From NCBI GenBank assembly GCA_030280995.1, contig JASXTE010000008.1, positions 13,555,212 through 13,619,211 of the forward strand: DNA of 64,000 nt. Direction: 5' to 3'. Both the position numbers and the translations under genes were made by a program. Source of the DNA: Hemileia vastatrix (Eukaryota > Basidiomycota > Pucciniomycetes > Pucciniales > Zaghouaniaceae). Every line of letters begins with the position of its first letter. Positions within the stretch are counted from its first letter, which is position 1. The notes under the pieces are model-generated. The model worked only from the letters and a program-made list of their open reading frames with translations. It did no database searches and was not told the origin of the DNA. This document shows positions 9,461 to 19,735 of the stretch, piece by piece.

Positions 9461-9800
9461 AACTTCTTAAATTTTATGGATCCTCCGCAATGAGGATAAA
9501 CTATGATATCAATGAAACTTTATGGATTCCTCCGCAATGAGGATAAACTATGAAACTTCTTAAATTTTATGGATCCTCCGCAATGAGGATAAACTATGAT
9601 ATCAATGAAACTTTATGGATTCCTCCGCAAAGAGGATAAACTATGAAATTTCTTAAATTTTATGAAATTATATGGATAACTCCGAAATGAGGATAAACTA
9701 CAATTTTAATGACTTTTATTAAATTTATACCTCTGCAATGAGGATAAACTATGATGTTTTTTAAAAATCTTATGACGACCTCCGCAACGAGGATAAACTA
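9436..9800 (+). repeat. Array of eight hairpin motifs at the end of Pol
   Basis: CCTCCGCAATGAGG-type units with tail ATAAACTATGA recur about every 45-50 bases. The first unit contains the Pol stop codon. Spacers carry related phrases (ATGAAACTT, TTTTATGGAT), so part of this is a true tandem duplication. Gyp1-B has about four units (19580-19735). Confidence 0.85.
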
Positions 9801-10589
9801 TCTTCTTTTTTTATCAAAATACTTTACTATCGTTATACTGTATATGGACAACGAAACTGTGATGAAACATAACGAAATACGAGAAAACCTTCATTGAAAA
9901 TTTTCAAAATTAAAAATTCTTAAAATATGGGTGAAGATAGTGTTGGAAAATTTTAAAATTTATTGGAAGAAGTGTTCACAGGGGAACCTTCTTAATTAAA
10001 TATTGGCAAGTGTGGGGGTAATTGATGGGCTGGCTGCTCTATACACAATTACCCCATAATGTTCGTTTCCAAAATTTTCCCTGTTTCTAGTTGAATCCTG
10101 GCTTTGTCTTTTAATTTTAGGAAGTCCACTAAGACTATAAACTGGAACGAATCAAGAGACACCGCTCTCAATGCCGGATTCAAGATTTTTTTTTATTTTA
10201 TTTTGTTTTTGTTTTTTTTATGTTAGATTGTGATTTCTTTTCTTTAATATATATTATGAATTATTGTAAAGGTGATGCTCACTGGTGGTCTCTAATCATT
10301 TTTATAAATTGGAGGGAGCCCACCCAGTGATCATCATTATAAAAATTATCTTCTAAAAACTTTCATTTATTTTCTTTTCTTTTCAATTTCTCAAAATTGT
10401 GTAACCACATCAAGTTGCACTTGGATGTGGGTATGATGTCGAGGGTACGGCTCATCAAATGGCCGGGGGGCATCTTTTAAAAATTTTTTTTAGTACTTTT
10501 TTATCTTTTTTTTTCACATTCATTTATCTTTCTTTAAAATTAAATTTTAACTTTTATTTCAAAACTATCTTTTCTAAAATCTTTTATTT

Positions 10590-10650
<61 letters not shown>

Positions 10651-10892
10651 ATTAATGGAAAAAAAAAATAAAATAAAATAAATAAAAATAAATAAATAAA
10701 TAAAAATAAAATAAAAATAAAAATAAAATAATAAAATAAAAAAAAAAAAAAAAAAAAATAATTAATTAAACCAAATTATTATATTTCTTAGTTTTATTTT
10801 TCAGTCTTCATTCATTTTAGTTTTATTCATTTAGTTTATACAGGAAACAGGGTCTAGGGGAACTCAATACCTATGGGATTTTACTTCAAGAC
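9801..10892 (+). other. Gyp1-A 3' non-coding region, proximal part
   Basis: There is no credible ORF. It holds one hairpin motif at 10123-10145 (stem AGTC/GACT, loop CACTAA, tail ATAAACTGG). An imperfect inverted repeat lies near 10272-10337, with GATGCTCACTGGTGG against CCACCCAGTGATCATC. A 52-base A run occupies 10597-10648, followed by AAAT-type simple repeats to about 10760. The matching part of Gyp1-B is 18540-19580. Confidence 0.7.
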
Positions 10893-10899
10893 AGCTGTT

Positions 10900-11363
10900 A
10901 GTCCTCCAAGACTTTAAACTGGCTACTGTTCAAGACGTTCTTTAAGATTTTTTTTTACACGTATTTTGGATCTTTTAGTCCTCCAAGACTTTAAACTGGC
11001 TACTGTGCAAGACGCTCTTTAAGGTTTTTATACATATTTTGGATCTTTTAGTCCTCCAAGACTTTAAACTGGCTACTGTTCAAAACGTTCTTTAAGGATT
11101 TTTATACCTATTTTGGATCTGTTAGTCCTCCAAGACTTTAAACTGGCTACTGTGCAAGACGCTCTTTAAGGTTTTTATACATATTTTGGATCTTTTAGTC
11201 CACCAAGACTTTAAACTGGCTACTGTTCAAGACGTTCTTTAAGGTTTTTTTTTACACGTATTTTGGATCTGTTAGTCCTCCAAGACTTTAAACTGGCTAA
11301 TTTTCAAGACTTTCATTAAAGATTTTATAATGGAGCTGCTAGTCCTTCAAGACTTTAAACTGA
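10900..11363 (+). repeat. 74-bp tandem array carrying hairpin motif AGTC/GACT
   Basis: Seven units start at 10900, 10977, 11050, 11124, 11197, 11274 and 11341. Each begins with stem AGTC/GACT around loop CTCCAA (or CACCAA, CTTCAA) and tail TTAAACTGG, then a T-rich spacer ending in TTTTGGATCT. The array is absent from Gyp1-B, where gene Z2 occupies the corresponding place. Confidence 0.88.
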
Positions 11364-11434
11364 ATTTCAAGGATTTTCAAGATTTTATGGATATTTTCGG
11401 AGACGGATTTTTTTTTTATATAAATCAAATGTTA

Positions 11435-11942
11435 GGTCCACCATGACCTTAAACTGGAGTGTTATCAAATGTTAGGTCCACCAAGACCTTAAACTGGACT
11501 ATTATCAAGTGTTGGGTCCACCATGACCTTAAACTGGATTTCTTATCGATTAAATGTTTGGTCCACCATGACTTTAAACTGGTAGTTCATTCATTGTTTA
11601 GTCCACTATGACTTTAAACTGGAAAATTAATATCTGCAGGATAATTCAACATTCATTGGACCACTATGGCCTTATACTGGATTACTTGTCGATCAAATGT
11701 TTGGTCCACTATGACATTAAACTGGATTATCAAATTTATTCAATCTTTGGTCAAACCTAGGCCTTATTTAGGAATATTTCAAGTTATTTATGCACCTAAA
11801 CGATCTTTGGTCCACCAAGACCATAAACTGGCAATCGATTATATGTTTGGTCTACCAAGACTTTAAATTGGAATGTCAATCTTGTTTGGATAACTCAATT
11901 CAATCTTTTAATTTATCACTGTCCACTAAGACTCTAAACTGG
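11435..11942 (+). repeat. Irregular array of hairpin motifs GGTC/GACC and AGTC/GACT
   Basis: Units begin near 11435, 11475, 11515, 11560, 11600, 11658, 11703, 11809, 11849 and 11920, with a degenerate one near 11750. Stems are GGTC/GACC, GGTC/GACT (G-T wobble) or AGTC/GACT. Loops are CACCAT, CACCAA, CACTAT or CACTAA, and tails TTAAACTGG. The array is shared with Gyp1-B (17030-17430, inverted). Confidence 0.85.
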
Positions 11943-12606
11943 TTATTCAATTATTTCTGGAATTGGGTGCTGATAGCTTTAGGAGGCTAAAATTTTAGGT
12001 GGTAATGATGCTAAAGAAAGCATAATGGTTAATTAGGTGAAATTTGTGGCGCTTTGACATGGTCTAAAGTTAATATTATTATTGGAAGCCTGGCAAAAGT
12101 ATTTTATGGGTTTGCTGTATAGCAAAGTTTGAAAATTGTGATGAAGGAATCAGAAGTTAGGATGGTAGTTGGATTTTAGGGAATGATTTTTTTAGTGCCT
12201 CATAGTTAGGCCATTTTTTTTTTTTTTGGTGTGAAGCTTGGAGGACCTTATGGCGAGATTGGAATCATAGAATTCGGCTCAGTGGGGGGCCCTATGAGGT
12301 TGGAATCAGGAGTATTCGGCTCATAGGAAGATCCACTCTCTCAATGCTGTGACAAGAAGGAAGACTGGTATATGGGAGTCTGAAGGGATTCAAACCTTGC
12401 TCTCAGTAGTGGAATCATCACAAGATTTATATTATTTTATTTTATGTTATATCAAGCCAGAGAAGAAGAAAGAACGTTTTTATTATAAAGATTTATAAGA
12501 AGACCAGCTAAAACAAATTTATCAAATTATTTTATTAGACAAGATAATTCTATTGGAATTTCTCAACCACTTATGCAAAGTTATAAGAATGGGGACATTC
12601 TCGATT
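11943..12606 (+). other. Gyp1-A 3' non-coding region, distal part, with Z1 deletion scar
   Basis: There is no ORF. It aligns with Gyp1-B 16370-17000. A near-duplicate phrase (TTGGAATCA, then ATTCGGCTCA) occurs twice around 12260-12325. At about 12516-12590 the inverted sequence matches only the last bases of gene Z1 and its downstream flank, then jumps to the LTR-proximal flank. Roughly 730 bp, nearly all of Z1, are missing here. Confidence 0.65.
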
Positions 12607-12616
12607 GGAGGGAGGA
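12607..12616 (+). other. Polypurine tract of Gyp1-A
   Basis: GGAGGGAGGA lies immediately before the 3' LTR start TGTGG. It is the expected plus-strand primer. Confidence 0.85.
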
Positions 12617-13793
12617 TGTGGTAGCCTAAAGTTTAGTACGGCACCTAAGTATGTAAATGGAGTTATTACGGCGTGCAAGATTGGCGTAATTATTTTTTTT
12701 ATAAAAGGGTTTTATTTAATTTATTTGAGTTTTAAATATGAAGAAATTGGTCACGAGCAAATGCCTACACGAAAACAATTTATTTTACGGAGAAAACTTA
12801 TTTTTACGGACTGAAAAATTTATAAGTATTAAGTCGAGTCACTCAAGAACCTTGGGAAATTTTCCCAGAATTTTTACTATTTTTCTTATATTTTTAAATG
12901 AATTTTAAAGTTTTATAGAAATATTTACGTTTTCAAAAATTACTTAACTTTGATGAATTTTCACGGGGTAATTAGAGCTGCGCAGACTACGAAAATTAGT
13001 TTGGTATGTAAAGGGGAAGTAGCTCTATTATGTGTAATTTTTCTAGATTTTTTATTATAGTTTTAAGGTTCTAAATTGAGTCCGGAAGTCCGGACGGACT
13101 CCGTTTCGACTCCGTACGGACTCCGTACGGACTCCGCTTTGACTCCGTACGGACTCCGTACGGACTCCGTTCCGGCTCCGTACGGACTCCGTACGGGCTC
13201 CGGATTGACTCTGGAAGAGCTCTGGAGGGGAAAACTTAGGCACGTGACTAGGAATACTTAAGCGCTTCTCAAACTCGAAATTGAGAGGGGGGGACAGATC
13301 ATACAGCTTAATCATTAACCACCACGGTCTCATTTTTTATTACTCAACAAATTAAATAAGTTGTAATACCCTTATAACATTATTATTTTTACATAACATC
13401 TTAGAAATACAATTCAACAGTTTAAATAACACTTCATATAGGGTATCTTTAGAAAGGTCTTCATCGCTGGGACTTGATTATTGCTGTCTCATATAAATTT
13501 AAATTATTATAAAAACATAAAAGTCAATCTTTTCAGATCTTTCACTGGTACACCTTAATTGTTGTTATCAGTATTTCTTTTATCAACAGCCACGATCATT
13601 TAATCTCAATAAGCGTTAAATATTTTAGAGTTTCATTATTTTTATCAATCAGATCTAAGTAGATTGGTTAGCTTAGTGATTTAGAACACCTACTTTGTTA
13701 TTTTTATTGGAAGGACGGGGTTTTCAGCTAAATCCACATATCTCCTCCGGATTCTGCTTACAGCAAGGCGACTGTAAGAGTTTACCTTACCAT
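12617..13793 (+). repeat. Gyp1-A 3' LTR (1177 bp)
   Basis: It is the same as 1159-2390 except for a 55-bp shorter 11-bp array (13079-13203) and one substitution seen. It is followed by target duplication ATCGG at 13794-13798. Confidence 0.93.
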
Positions 13794-13913
13794 ATCGGCA
13801 AAACTAGCATTTCTGGCGAGGACCTCGAGTAGCTGTGCTTTCAACACAGAAGTATTCCATAGTTTCACAAGATGTGCATGCTTGGGATTACTGTCGGGTA
13901 ATGAGCTCACCAT
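13794..13913 (-). pseudogene. Host gene, 5' part, separated by Gyp1-A
   Basis: The minus-strand frame starts with ATG at 13911-13913 (MVSSLPDSNPKH) and runs through LVKLWNTSVLKAQLLEVL and NASFADGDRW to the insertion point. Once Gyp1-A and one ATCGG copy are ignored, it abuts the fragment ending at 435, though one base out of frame. A TATA-like box (minus-strand TATAAAAA, 14038-14045) lies about 125 bases upstream. A GC-rich stretch between TATA and ATG fits a 5' leader. The spacing of Leu and Trp is loosely like Myb/SANT-like domains, but the family is not firmly recognised. LTR-S begins at 14056, just upstream of the putative promoter. Confidence 0.45.
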
Positions 13914-14037
13914 CCGCTTTGGGGTGAGGAGGCGTGGGAGTTGGAGTCTGGCAAGCTGACATAATAATAAAAAGCAAGAATAAAATAAAGGGAAAATAGT
14001 GTGGGAAGTATATTTCTCACACTCAACAGAGCTCGCG

Positions 14038-14045
14038 TTTTTATA
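14038..14045 (-). promoter_or_regulatory. TATA-like box of the broken host gene
   Basis: Minus-strand TATAAAAA lies about 125 bases ahead of the ATG at 13913, in a locally GC-richer setting. LTR-S starts 11 bases further upstream, so anything beyond the core promoter was displaced. Confidence 0.4.
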
Positions 14046-14055
14046 CCCGGGAATC

Positions 14056-14380
14056 TGTCACGTGCCATGTGACACTCGAGGCAAAAGCAGCTCATTAAAT
14101 AAATAACACAGAGGTCTAAATCCATACTCAAAGTGCAGAAAGCAATTCTACATATCAACTGCGACTTTCCTTTGTGTACTCACTATTCAACCGCGCTAGT
14201 CTAAACTCTAAATCTAAATTAGTCAATCTCTCAATAGTGTCTCTCAGTTTTTTCTTCAATAAGTGATGCACAGCACAATAGTCAATGTAATAGTACGCTA
14301 AAAGGTTTATTAAGTGTCTGTGAATTATTAAAAGGGGTAGTGAGCATGGACAGAATGGTTAGTGCAGTATAAAAGGGTTG
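14056..14380 (+). repeat. LTR-S copy 1, left part, split by Gyp1-B
   Basis: It begins TGTCACGTGCC and matches, inverted, the solo LTR at 32212-33021. It continues at 26731-27214 after Gyp1-B and ends GGTGACA. The outer flanks (GAATC and TTTCT) do not form a target duplication, so this copy may be a relic of a rearranged element. Confidence 0.8.
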
Positions 14381-14385
14381 ACGGT

Positions 14386-15553
14386 ATGGTAAGGTAAACT
14401 CTTACAGTTGCCTTGCTGTAAGCAGAATCCGGAGGAGATATGTGGATTTAGCTGAAAACCCCGTCCTTCCAATAAAAATAACAAAATGGGTGTTCTAAAT
14501 CACTAAGCTAACCAATCTACTTAGATCTGATTTATAAAATAATGAAACTCTAAAATATTTAACGCTTATTGAGATTTAAAGAAAGTGGCTGTTGATAAAA
14601 GAAATACTGATAACAACAATTAAGGTGTACCAGTGAAAGATCTGTAAAGATTGACTTTTATGTTTTTATAATAATTTGAATTTTTATGAGACAGAAATAA
14701 TCAAGTCCCAGCGATGAAGACCTTTCTAAAGATACCCTGTATGAAGTGTGATTTTAATTGTTGAGTAGTATTTCTAAAATGTTATATATAAAATATAAAG
14801 TTATAAGGGTATTACAATTTATTTTAATTTGTTGAGTAATAAAAAAATGAGACCGTGGTGGTCAATGATTAAGCTGAATGATGTGTCCCCCCTCTCAATT
14901 TCGAGTTTGAGAAGCGCTTAAGTATTCCTAGTCACGTGCCTAAGTTTTTTCCTCCAGAGCTCTTCCAGAGTCAATCCGGAGCCCGTACGGAGTCCGTACG
15001 GAGTCCGTACAGAGTCAAAGCGGAGTCCGTACGGAGTCCGTACAGAGTCGAAACGGAGTCCGTACGGAGTCCGTCCGGACTTCCGGACTCAATTTAGAAC
15101 CTTAAAACCATAATAAAAAATCTAGAAAAATTACACATAATAGAGCTACTTCCCCTTTACATACCAAACTAATTTTCGTAGTCTGCGCAGCTCTAATTAC
15201 CCCGTGAAAATTCATCAAAGTTAAGTAATTTTTGAAAACGTAAATATTTCTATAAAACTTTAAAATTCATTTAAAAATATATAAAAAAAATAGTAAAAAT
15301 TCTGGGAAAATTTCTCAAGGTTCTTGAGTGACTTGACTTGATACTTATAAATTTTTCAGACCGTAAAAATAAGTTTTCTCCGTAAAATAAATTGTATTTG
15401 TGTAGGCATTCGCTCGTGACCAATTTCTTCATATTTTAAACTCCAATAAATTAAATAAAACCCTTTTTATAAAAAAATAATAACGCCAATCTTGCACGCC
15501 ATAATAACTCCATTTACATATTTAGGTGCCGTACTAAACTTTAGGCTACCACA
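14386..15553 (-). repeat. Gyp1-B 3' LTR (1168 bp)
   Basis: It is an inverted copy of the Gyp1-A LTR with scattered substitutions. Its GC-rich 11-bp array is at 14975-15090. Its outer side faces the Gyp1-A 3' LTR about 590 bp away. Its inner end is 123 bp upstream of the Z1 start codon, so antisense transcription from it could feed Z1. Confidence 0.9.
14975..15090. repeat. 11-bp CCGTACGG array, Gyp1-B 3' LTR
   Basis: It is a shorter version of the array at 1621-1800, on the opposite strand, with several ACGG to ACAG changes. CCG/CGG pairs remain frequent. Confidence 0.85.
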
Positions 15554-15563
15554 TCCTCCCTCC
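15554..15563 (-). other. Polypurine tract of Gyp1-B
   Basis: Minus-strand GGAGGGAGGA adjoins the 3' LTR, identical to Gyp1-A. Confidence 0.8.
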
Positions 15564-15676
15564 AATTGAGAATGTCCCCATTCTTAAAACTTTGCATAAG
15601 TGGTCGAACACAATATTCATCTTTAACCTTCAACCACCATCTTCTTTAATCAACTATAAAATTCATCTTCATCAAT

Positions 15677-16369
15677 ATGTCTCCCAACGAACTTGTCGCT
15701 CCATGTGAACCCTGCGCTCGATACCAGGTACCTTGTTTAATGTCCAACCCTAATCTTCCTGGCAGAACAGCTTGCAACTTATGCCATGTGAAAAAAGTCA
15801 AATGCAACCGGCCAATAGTTCCTTCTAAAACAAACGTATATTTAGGACCAGCAGCTCTCCCTGATCCCTCAACTTCTAAAAAGCGATCCAAAATTCGTGT
15901 CTTCTTAAAACGAATAAGATCAAAAACAGCTTCAAAAGTTCAATCTTCATCAACGGATCCCGGCCTAATTTTGCCTTCACAAGATCCTAATCCTATAACA
16001 CCAGTACCCCCAACTAACTTTGCTGAGACTATGTTTCCTGGCTCTAAATGTAAGACCCTATTTATCTTACTAAAAAAAACTTTTAATCAAAATTGACTAA
16101 ACCTATGACTTAATAACATATTTGAACTTCTAGCTGTCGAAATAACCAACACTGATGATGTTGGTAGAGTGAAGACGGACTATATCAATCATTACCCAAA
16201 TTTTCATTGCTATCTTTTTCTTGACTTTACTAATGAGTTGAAACGAAAAATGCTGGCCTATTTTCAAGAAACTCCAGCTAATAACCATGAAGACCTCATG
16301 AAAAGAAGAATTTTAATGCAAAGCTTTGATAATGATGTTGAACAATTTCAAAGAGATTATCTTTTCTAA
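15677..16369 (+). CDS. Z1: small Zn2Cys6-type protein, spliced, antisense in Gyp1-B
   Basis: The two exons are 15677-16049 and 16134-16369, 609 nt or 202 aa. The intron of 84 nt has donor GTAAGA, branch-like TGACTAA and acceptor TTCTAG, and is in phase 1. The cysteines are at 10, 13, 20, 33, 36 and 43, giving CX2CX6CX12CX2CX6C, the spacing of fungal Zn2Cys6 DNA-binding domains. The basic residues lie in the second half (HVKKVK) rather than the first, an atypical layout. A Lys/Arg-rich stretch (about 68-90) could be a nuclear signal. The C-terminus (KMLAYFQETP, MKRRILMQSF) is predicted helical and matches Z2. The gene lies inside the retrotransposon, opposite to gag-pol. Gyp1-A has lost it by deletion. 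Likely a nuclear DNA-binding protein; target unknown. Confidence 0.72.
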
Positions 16370-17029
16370 CAGTATAACTTGATAAAATTTTGTTTTTGCT
16401 TGGTCTTCTTAAACTTTCAACATAAATGATGTTTTCTTTCTTCTCTGGCTTGATATAACATAAAATAAAATAATATAAATCTTGTGATAATTACACTACT
16501 GAGAGCAAGGTTTGAATCCCTTCAGACTCCCATATACCAGTCTTCCTTCTTGTCACAGCATTGAGAGAGTGGATCTTCCTATGAGCCGAATACTCCTGAT
16601 TCCAACCTCATAGGGCCCCCCACTGAGCCGAATTCTATGATTCCAATCTCGCCATAAGGTCCTCCAAGCTTCACACCAAAAAAAATGGCCTAACTATGAG
16701 GCACTAAAAAAAATCATTCCCTAAAATCCAACTACCATCCTAACTTCTGATTCCTTCATCACAATTTTCAAACTTTGCTATACAGCAAACCCATAAAATA
16801 CTTTTGCCAGGCTTCCAATAATAATTTTAACTTTAGACCATGTTAAAGCGCCACAAATTTCACCTAATTAACCATTATGCTTTCTTTAGAATCATCACCA
16901 CCTAAAGTTTTAACCTCCTAAAGCTATCAGCACCCAATTCCAGAAATAAATGAATAATCAGTTTAGAGTCTTAGGGGACAGTGATAAATTAAAAGATTGA
17001 ATTGAGTTATCCAAACAAGATTGACATTC
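16370..17029 (-). other. Gyp1-B 3' region between Z1 and hairpin array
   Basis: No gene is seen. It aligns with Gyp1-A 11943-12480 in inverted orientation, including the duplicated ATTCGGCTCA phrases around 16570-16635. This shows that Z1 lies within element sequence. Confidence 0.65.
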
Positions 17030-17430
17030 CAATTTAAAGTCTTGGTAGACCAAACATATAATTGATTGCCAGTTTATGGTCTTGGTGGACCAAAGATCGT
17101 TTAAGTGCATAAATATCTTGATATATTCCTAAGTAAGGCCTAGGCTTGACCAAAGATTGAATAAATTTGATAATCCAGTTTAATGTCATAGTGGACCAAA
17201 CATTTGATCGACAAGTAATCCAGTATAAGGCCATAGTGGTCCAATGAATGTTGAATTATCCTGCAGATATTAATTTTCCAGTTTAAAGTCATAGTGGACT
17301 AAACAATGAATGAACTACCAGTTTAAAGTCATGGTGGACCAAACATTTAATCGATAAGAAATCCAGTTTAAGGTCATGGTGGACCCAGCACATGATAATA
17401 GTCCAGTTTAAGGTCTTGGTGGACCTAACA
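17030..17430 (-). repeat. Hairpin-motif array of Gyp1-B
   Basis: It is the inverted counterpart of 11435-11860 in Gyp1-A, with about ten units with stems GGTC/GACC, GGTC/GACT or AGTC/GACT and tail TTAAACTGG. It ends about 90 bases before the Z2 start codon. Confidence 0.82.
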
Positions 17431-17519
17431 ACTTCTCTATCCTTGAACCCAGATTTTGCCACCAGCTTTCTTCATCCTAGTTTCAAGTTTTCTTCTTCAA
17501 AAAAATATCTCCTAACAAG

Positions 17520-18533
17520 ATGAAACCTTCTGACTTCATTGCTTCAGCTGATCAATCTTGCAAATACTGTGCCTTCACCCATAGGGAATGTATCTTCTCT
17601 TTTAACTGGCAAAAGCACACTTATAACAGGGCCTGTTTATCCTGCTATGAGAAGAAAAGAAAATGTTCTGGCTTGAACTGTGGTTCTTTCCCCATCACTG
17701 CTACTAGCTTCGCCACCTTCTGCAAACCTCTTCCTTCTTCTTCACCTTCTACTCCACCCCCTATTCCATCAACATCTAAAGATCCCATCCCTTTTTCTCC
17801 ATCAGCCTATTTAAATCTTTCTCCATCACCTAATCCTCTGGGTCCTTCTCTCCAATCTAGACTTGCTGCTACTCCCCCAAGAACTCTTGCTGCTCCCAAG
17901 GCCATGCTTCAACCTTCTAACAATTCTTCTCCTTCTTCCAACATCTTGAAGCACAAAAGGTCCTATAATAGCCAGCAGTCTTCATCTTCTCTTGTATCAT
18001 CCAAAAGGCCCAGAACATCTACTACAATCACCAAATCCAACACCAGTCCTCCTCATCTATCAAAAATAAAAAATCCATTTCTAAACATAAAAAGTCCCAC
18101 TCCATTACCAAGTAGGCCATTTATCTATGATCATGATAGTGTTGACACAGGTTAGTTGTCTCTTTTTATTTTCTTAATCTTCAGGTTTTAATTTGCTGAT
18201 ATTTTAATTTGATAAGCGTCCACCGGTTCTCCAATTTCATATTCTGCTTATGAACTACCAGAACCTAATCCAAGCTTCCCTAAAGTTCCAATTCACCTAG
18301 TGTCTGAAAAGCTTTTTGCTAATTTTAATAACCTTATTGCTTATTTCCAACGATACCCGCCCTCTGATAGATCAGAATCTTGGATGAGAGAGCAACTGTT
18401 AAGAGACCTTTTCAAAATAGCCAACTGGCTTCAACACTATCGTGACCATGAAATAAGATTTGAATCCCAGGAAATCGATCAAGGTCCTTCTAAATTTTCT
18501 AATTTCGATTCTTCAAAAGATAACAACCCTTGA
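17520..18533 (+). CDS. Z2: Zn2Cys6-type protein, spliced, antisense in Gyp1-B
   Basis: The exons are 17520-18150 and 18217-18533, 948 nt or 315 aa. The intron of 66 nt has donor GTTAGT, branch-like TTGCTGAT and acceptor ATAAG, and is phase 1 as in Z1. The cysteines are at 14, 17, 24, 39, 42 and 49, giving CX2CX6CX14CX2CX6C. The basic cluster YEKKRKC is again in the second half. A long Ser/Pro/Thr-rich linker follows, with a basic patch (HKRSYN, SKRPRT). The C-terminal segment (LIAYFQRYPP, MREQLLRDLF, WLQHYRD) aligns with Z1's. Same domains and same intron phase mark Z1 and Z2 as duplicates. The acceptor AAG is less usual, but it is the only one seen that keeps the frame. The gene is absent from Gyp1-A. 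Confidence 0.72.
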
Positions 18534-18895
18534 TGGTGTTCTTCCTGGTATGTAGCTTTCTTGAATAATGTTTGAAAAATAAAATATAAACATCTAAACT
18601 ACCTAAAACTAAAATACCTTTTATTATTTTTTTCTTATTTTTATTTTTATTTTTATTTATTTTTATTTTTATTTTTTAGTTATTTTATTATTATTATTAT
18701 TTTTTTACCATTTAAAATAAAAGATTTTTTTTTTTTTTTTTTTTAATTTTAATTTTTTTAATTTTTTTTTTTAAAAAAAAGATAGTTTTGAAATAAAAGT
18801 TAAAATTTAATTTTTAAAGAAAGATAAACGAATGTGAAAAGAAAAATAAAAAAAGTAATAAAAAAATTTTTTTTAAAATAAAATTTTAAAAGATG
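18534..18895. other. AT-rich simple-sequence stretch after Z2
   Basis: TTTTTATTT repeats and T runs (about 18600-18860) are the counterpart of the A-rich tract at 10597-10760 in Gyp1-A. There is no gene. It probably contains the Z2 3' end. Confidence 0.6.
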
Positions 18896-19579
18896 CCCCC
18901 CGGCCATTTGATGAGCCGTACCCTCGACATCATACCCACATCCAAGTGCAACTTGATGTGCTTACACAATTTTGAGAAATTGAAAAGAAAAGAAAATAAA
19001 TGAAAGTTTTTTGAAGATAATTTTTATAATGATGATCACTGGGTGGGCTCCCTCCAATTTATAAAAATGATTAGAGACCACCAGTGAGCATCACCTTTAC
19101 AATAATTCATAATATATATTAAAGAAAAGGAATCACAATCTAACATAAAAAAATCAAAAACAAAATAAAATAAAAGAATCTTGAATCCAGCGTTGAGAGC
19201 GGTGTCTCTTGATTCGTTCCAGTTTATAGTCTTAGTGGACTTCCTAAAATTAAAAGACAAAGCCAGGATTCAACTAGAAACAGGGGAAATTTTGGAAACA
19301 AACATTATGGGGTAATTGTGTATAGAGCAGCCAGCCCATCAATTACCCCCACACTTGCCAATATTAAATTAAGAAGGTTCCCCTGTGAACACTTCTTCCA
19401 ATAAATTTTAAAATTTTTCCAACACTATCTTCACCCATATATTAAGAATTTTAAATTTTGAAAATTTTCAATGAAGGTTTTCTTGTATTTCGTTATGTTT
19501 CATCACAGTTTCGTTGCCCATATGCAGTGTAACGATAGTAAAGTATTTTTTTATAAAAATAAGAAGATAGTTTATACTC
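18896..19579 (-). other. Gyp1-B 3' non-coding region
   Basis: It is the inverted counterpart of Gyp1-A 9800-10480, with one hairpin motif near 19215-19240 (stem AGTC/GACT). No gene is seen. Confidence 0.65.
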
Positions 19580-19735
19580 GTTGCGGAGGTATAAAATTTG
19601 ATAAATGTCATTTAAAATTGTAGTTTATCCTCATTTCGGAGCTGATAAAATTTAAGAAATTTCATAGTTTATCCTCATTGCGGAGGAATCCATAAAGTTT
19701 CATTGATATCATAGTTTATCCTCATTGCGGAGGAA
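19580..19735 (-). repeat. Hairpin motifs at the end of Gyp1-B Pol
   Basis: There are about four units with stem CCTC/GAGG (one mutated) and tail ATAAACTA. The last contains the Pol stop, as in Gyp1-A. Gyp1-A has eight units, so the array is unstable. Confidence 0.8.

Larger units (their letters stand above)
1159..13793 (+). mobile_element. Gyp1-A, full-length Ty3/Gypsy LTR retrotransposon
   Basis: The order is 5' LTR 1159-2390, tRNA-Lys-type primer binding site 2394-2411, Gag-protease ORF 2568-5177, Pol ORF 5156-9460, a 3.1-kb non-coding 3' region full of hairpin repeats, polypurine tract 12607-12616, and 3' LTR 12617-13793. The domain order RT, RNase H, integrase is that of Ty3/Gypsy. The target duplication ATCGG is at 1154-1158 and 13794-13798. 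The LTRs differ by a 55-bp (5 x 11 bp) block and one substitution seen (T near 2219, A near 13619), so insertion was recent. Both ORFs are intact with catalytic residues present. The element is therefore possibly autonomous, although its primer site has one mismatch to the copy in Gyp1-B. Confidence 0.93.

Noticed and set aside
10459..10671. 70-codon ORF ending in poly-Lys
   Set aside because: It is the 52-base A run read as codons.
10900..11363. CRISPR array, because of regular repeats with spacers
   Set aside because: The spacers are themselves repeated, the repeats are degenerate, there are no cas genes, and the genome is eukaryotic.
15554..18533. Z1/Z2 as a host gene island between two retrotransposons
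   Set aside because: The segments around and between them align with the Gyp1-A 3' region, and LTR and polypurine tract adjoin, so they lie within Gyp1-B.
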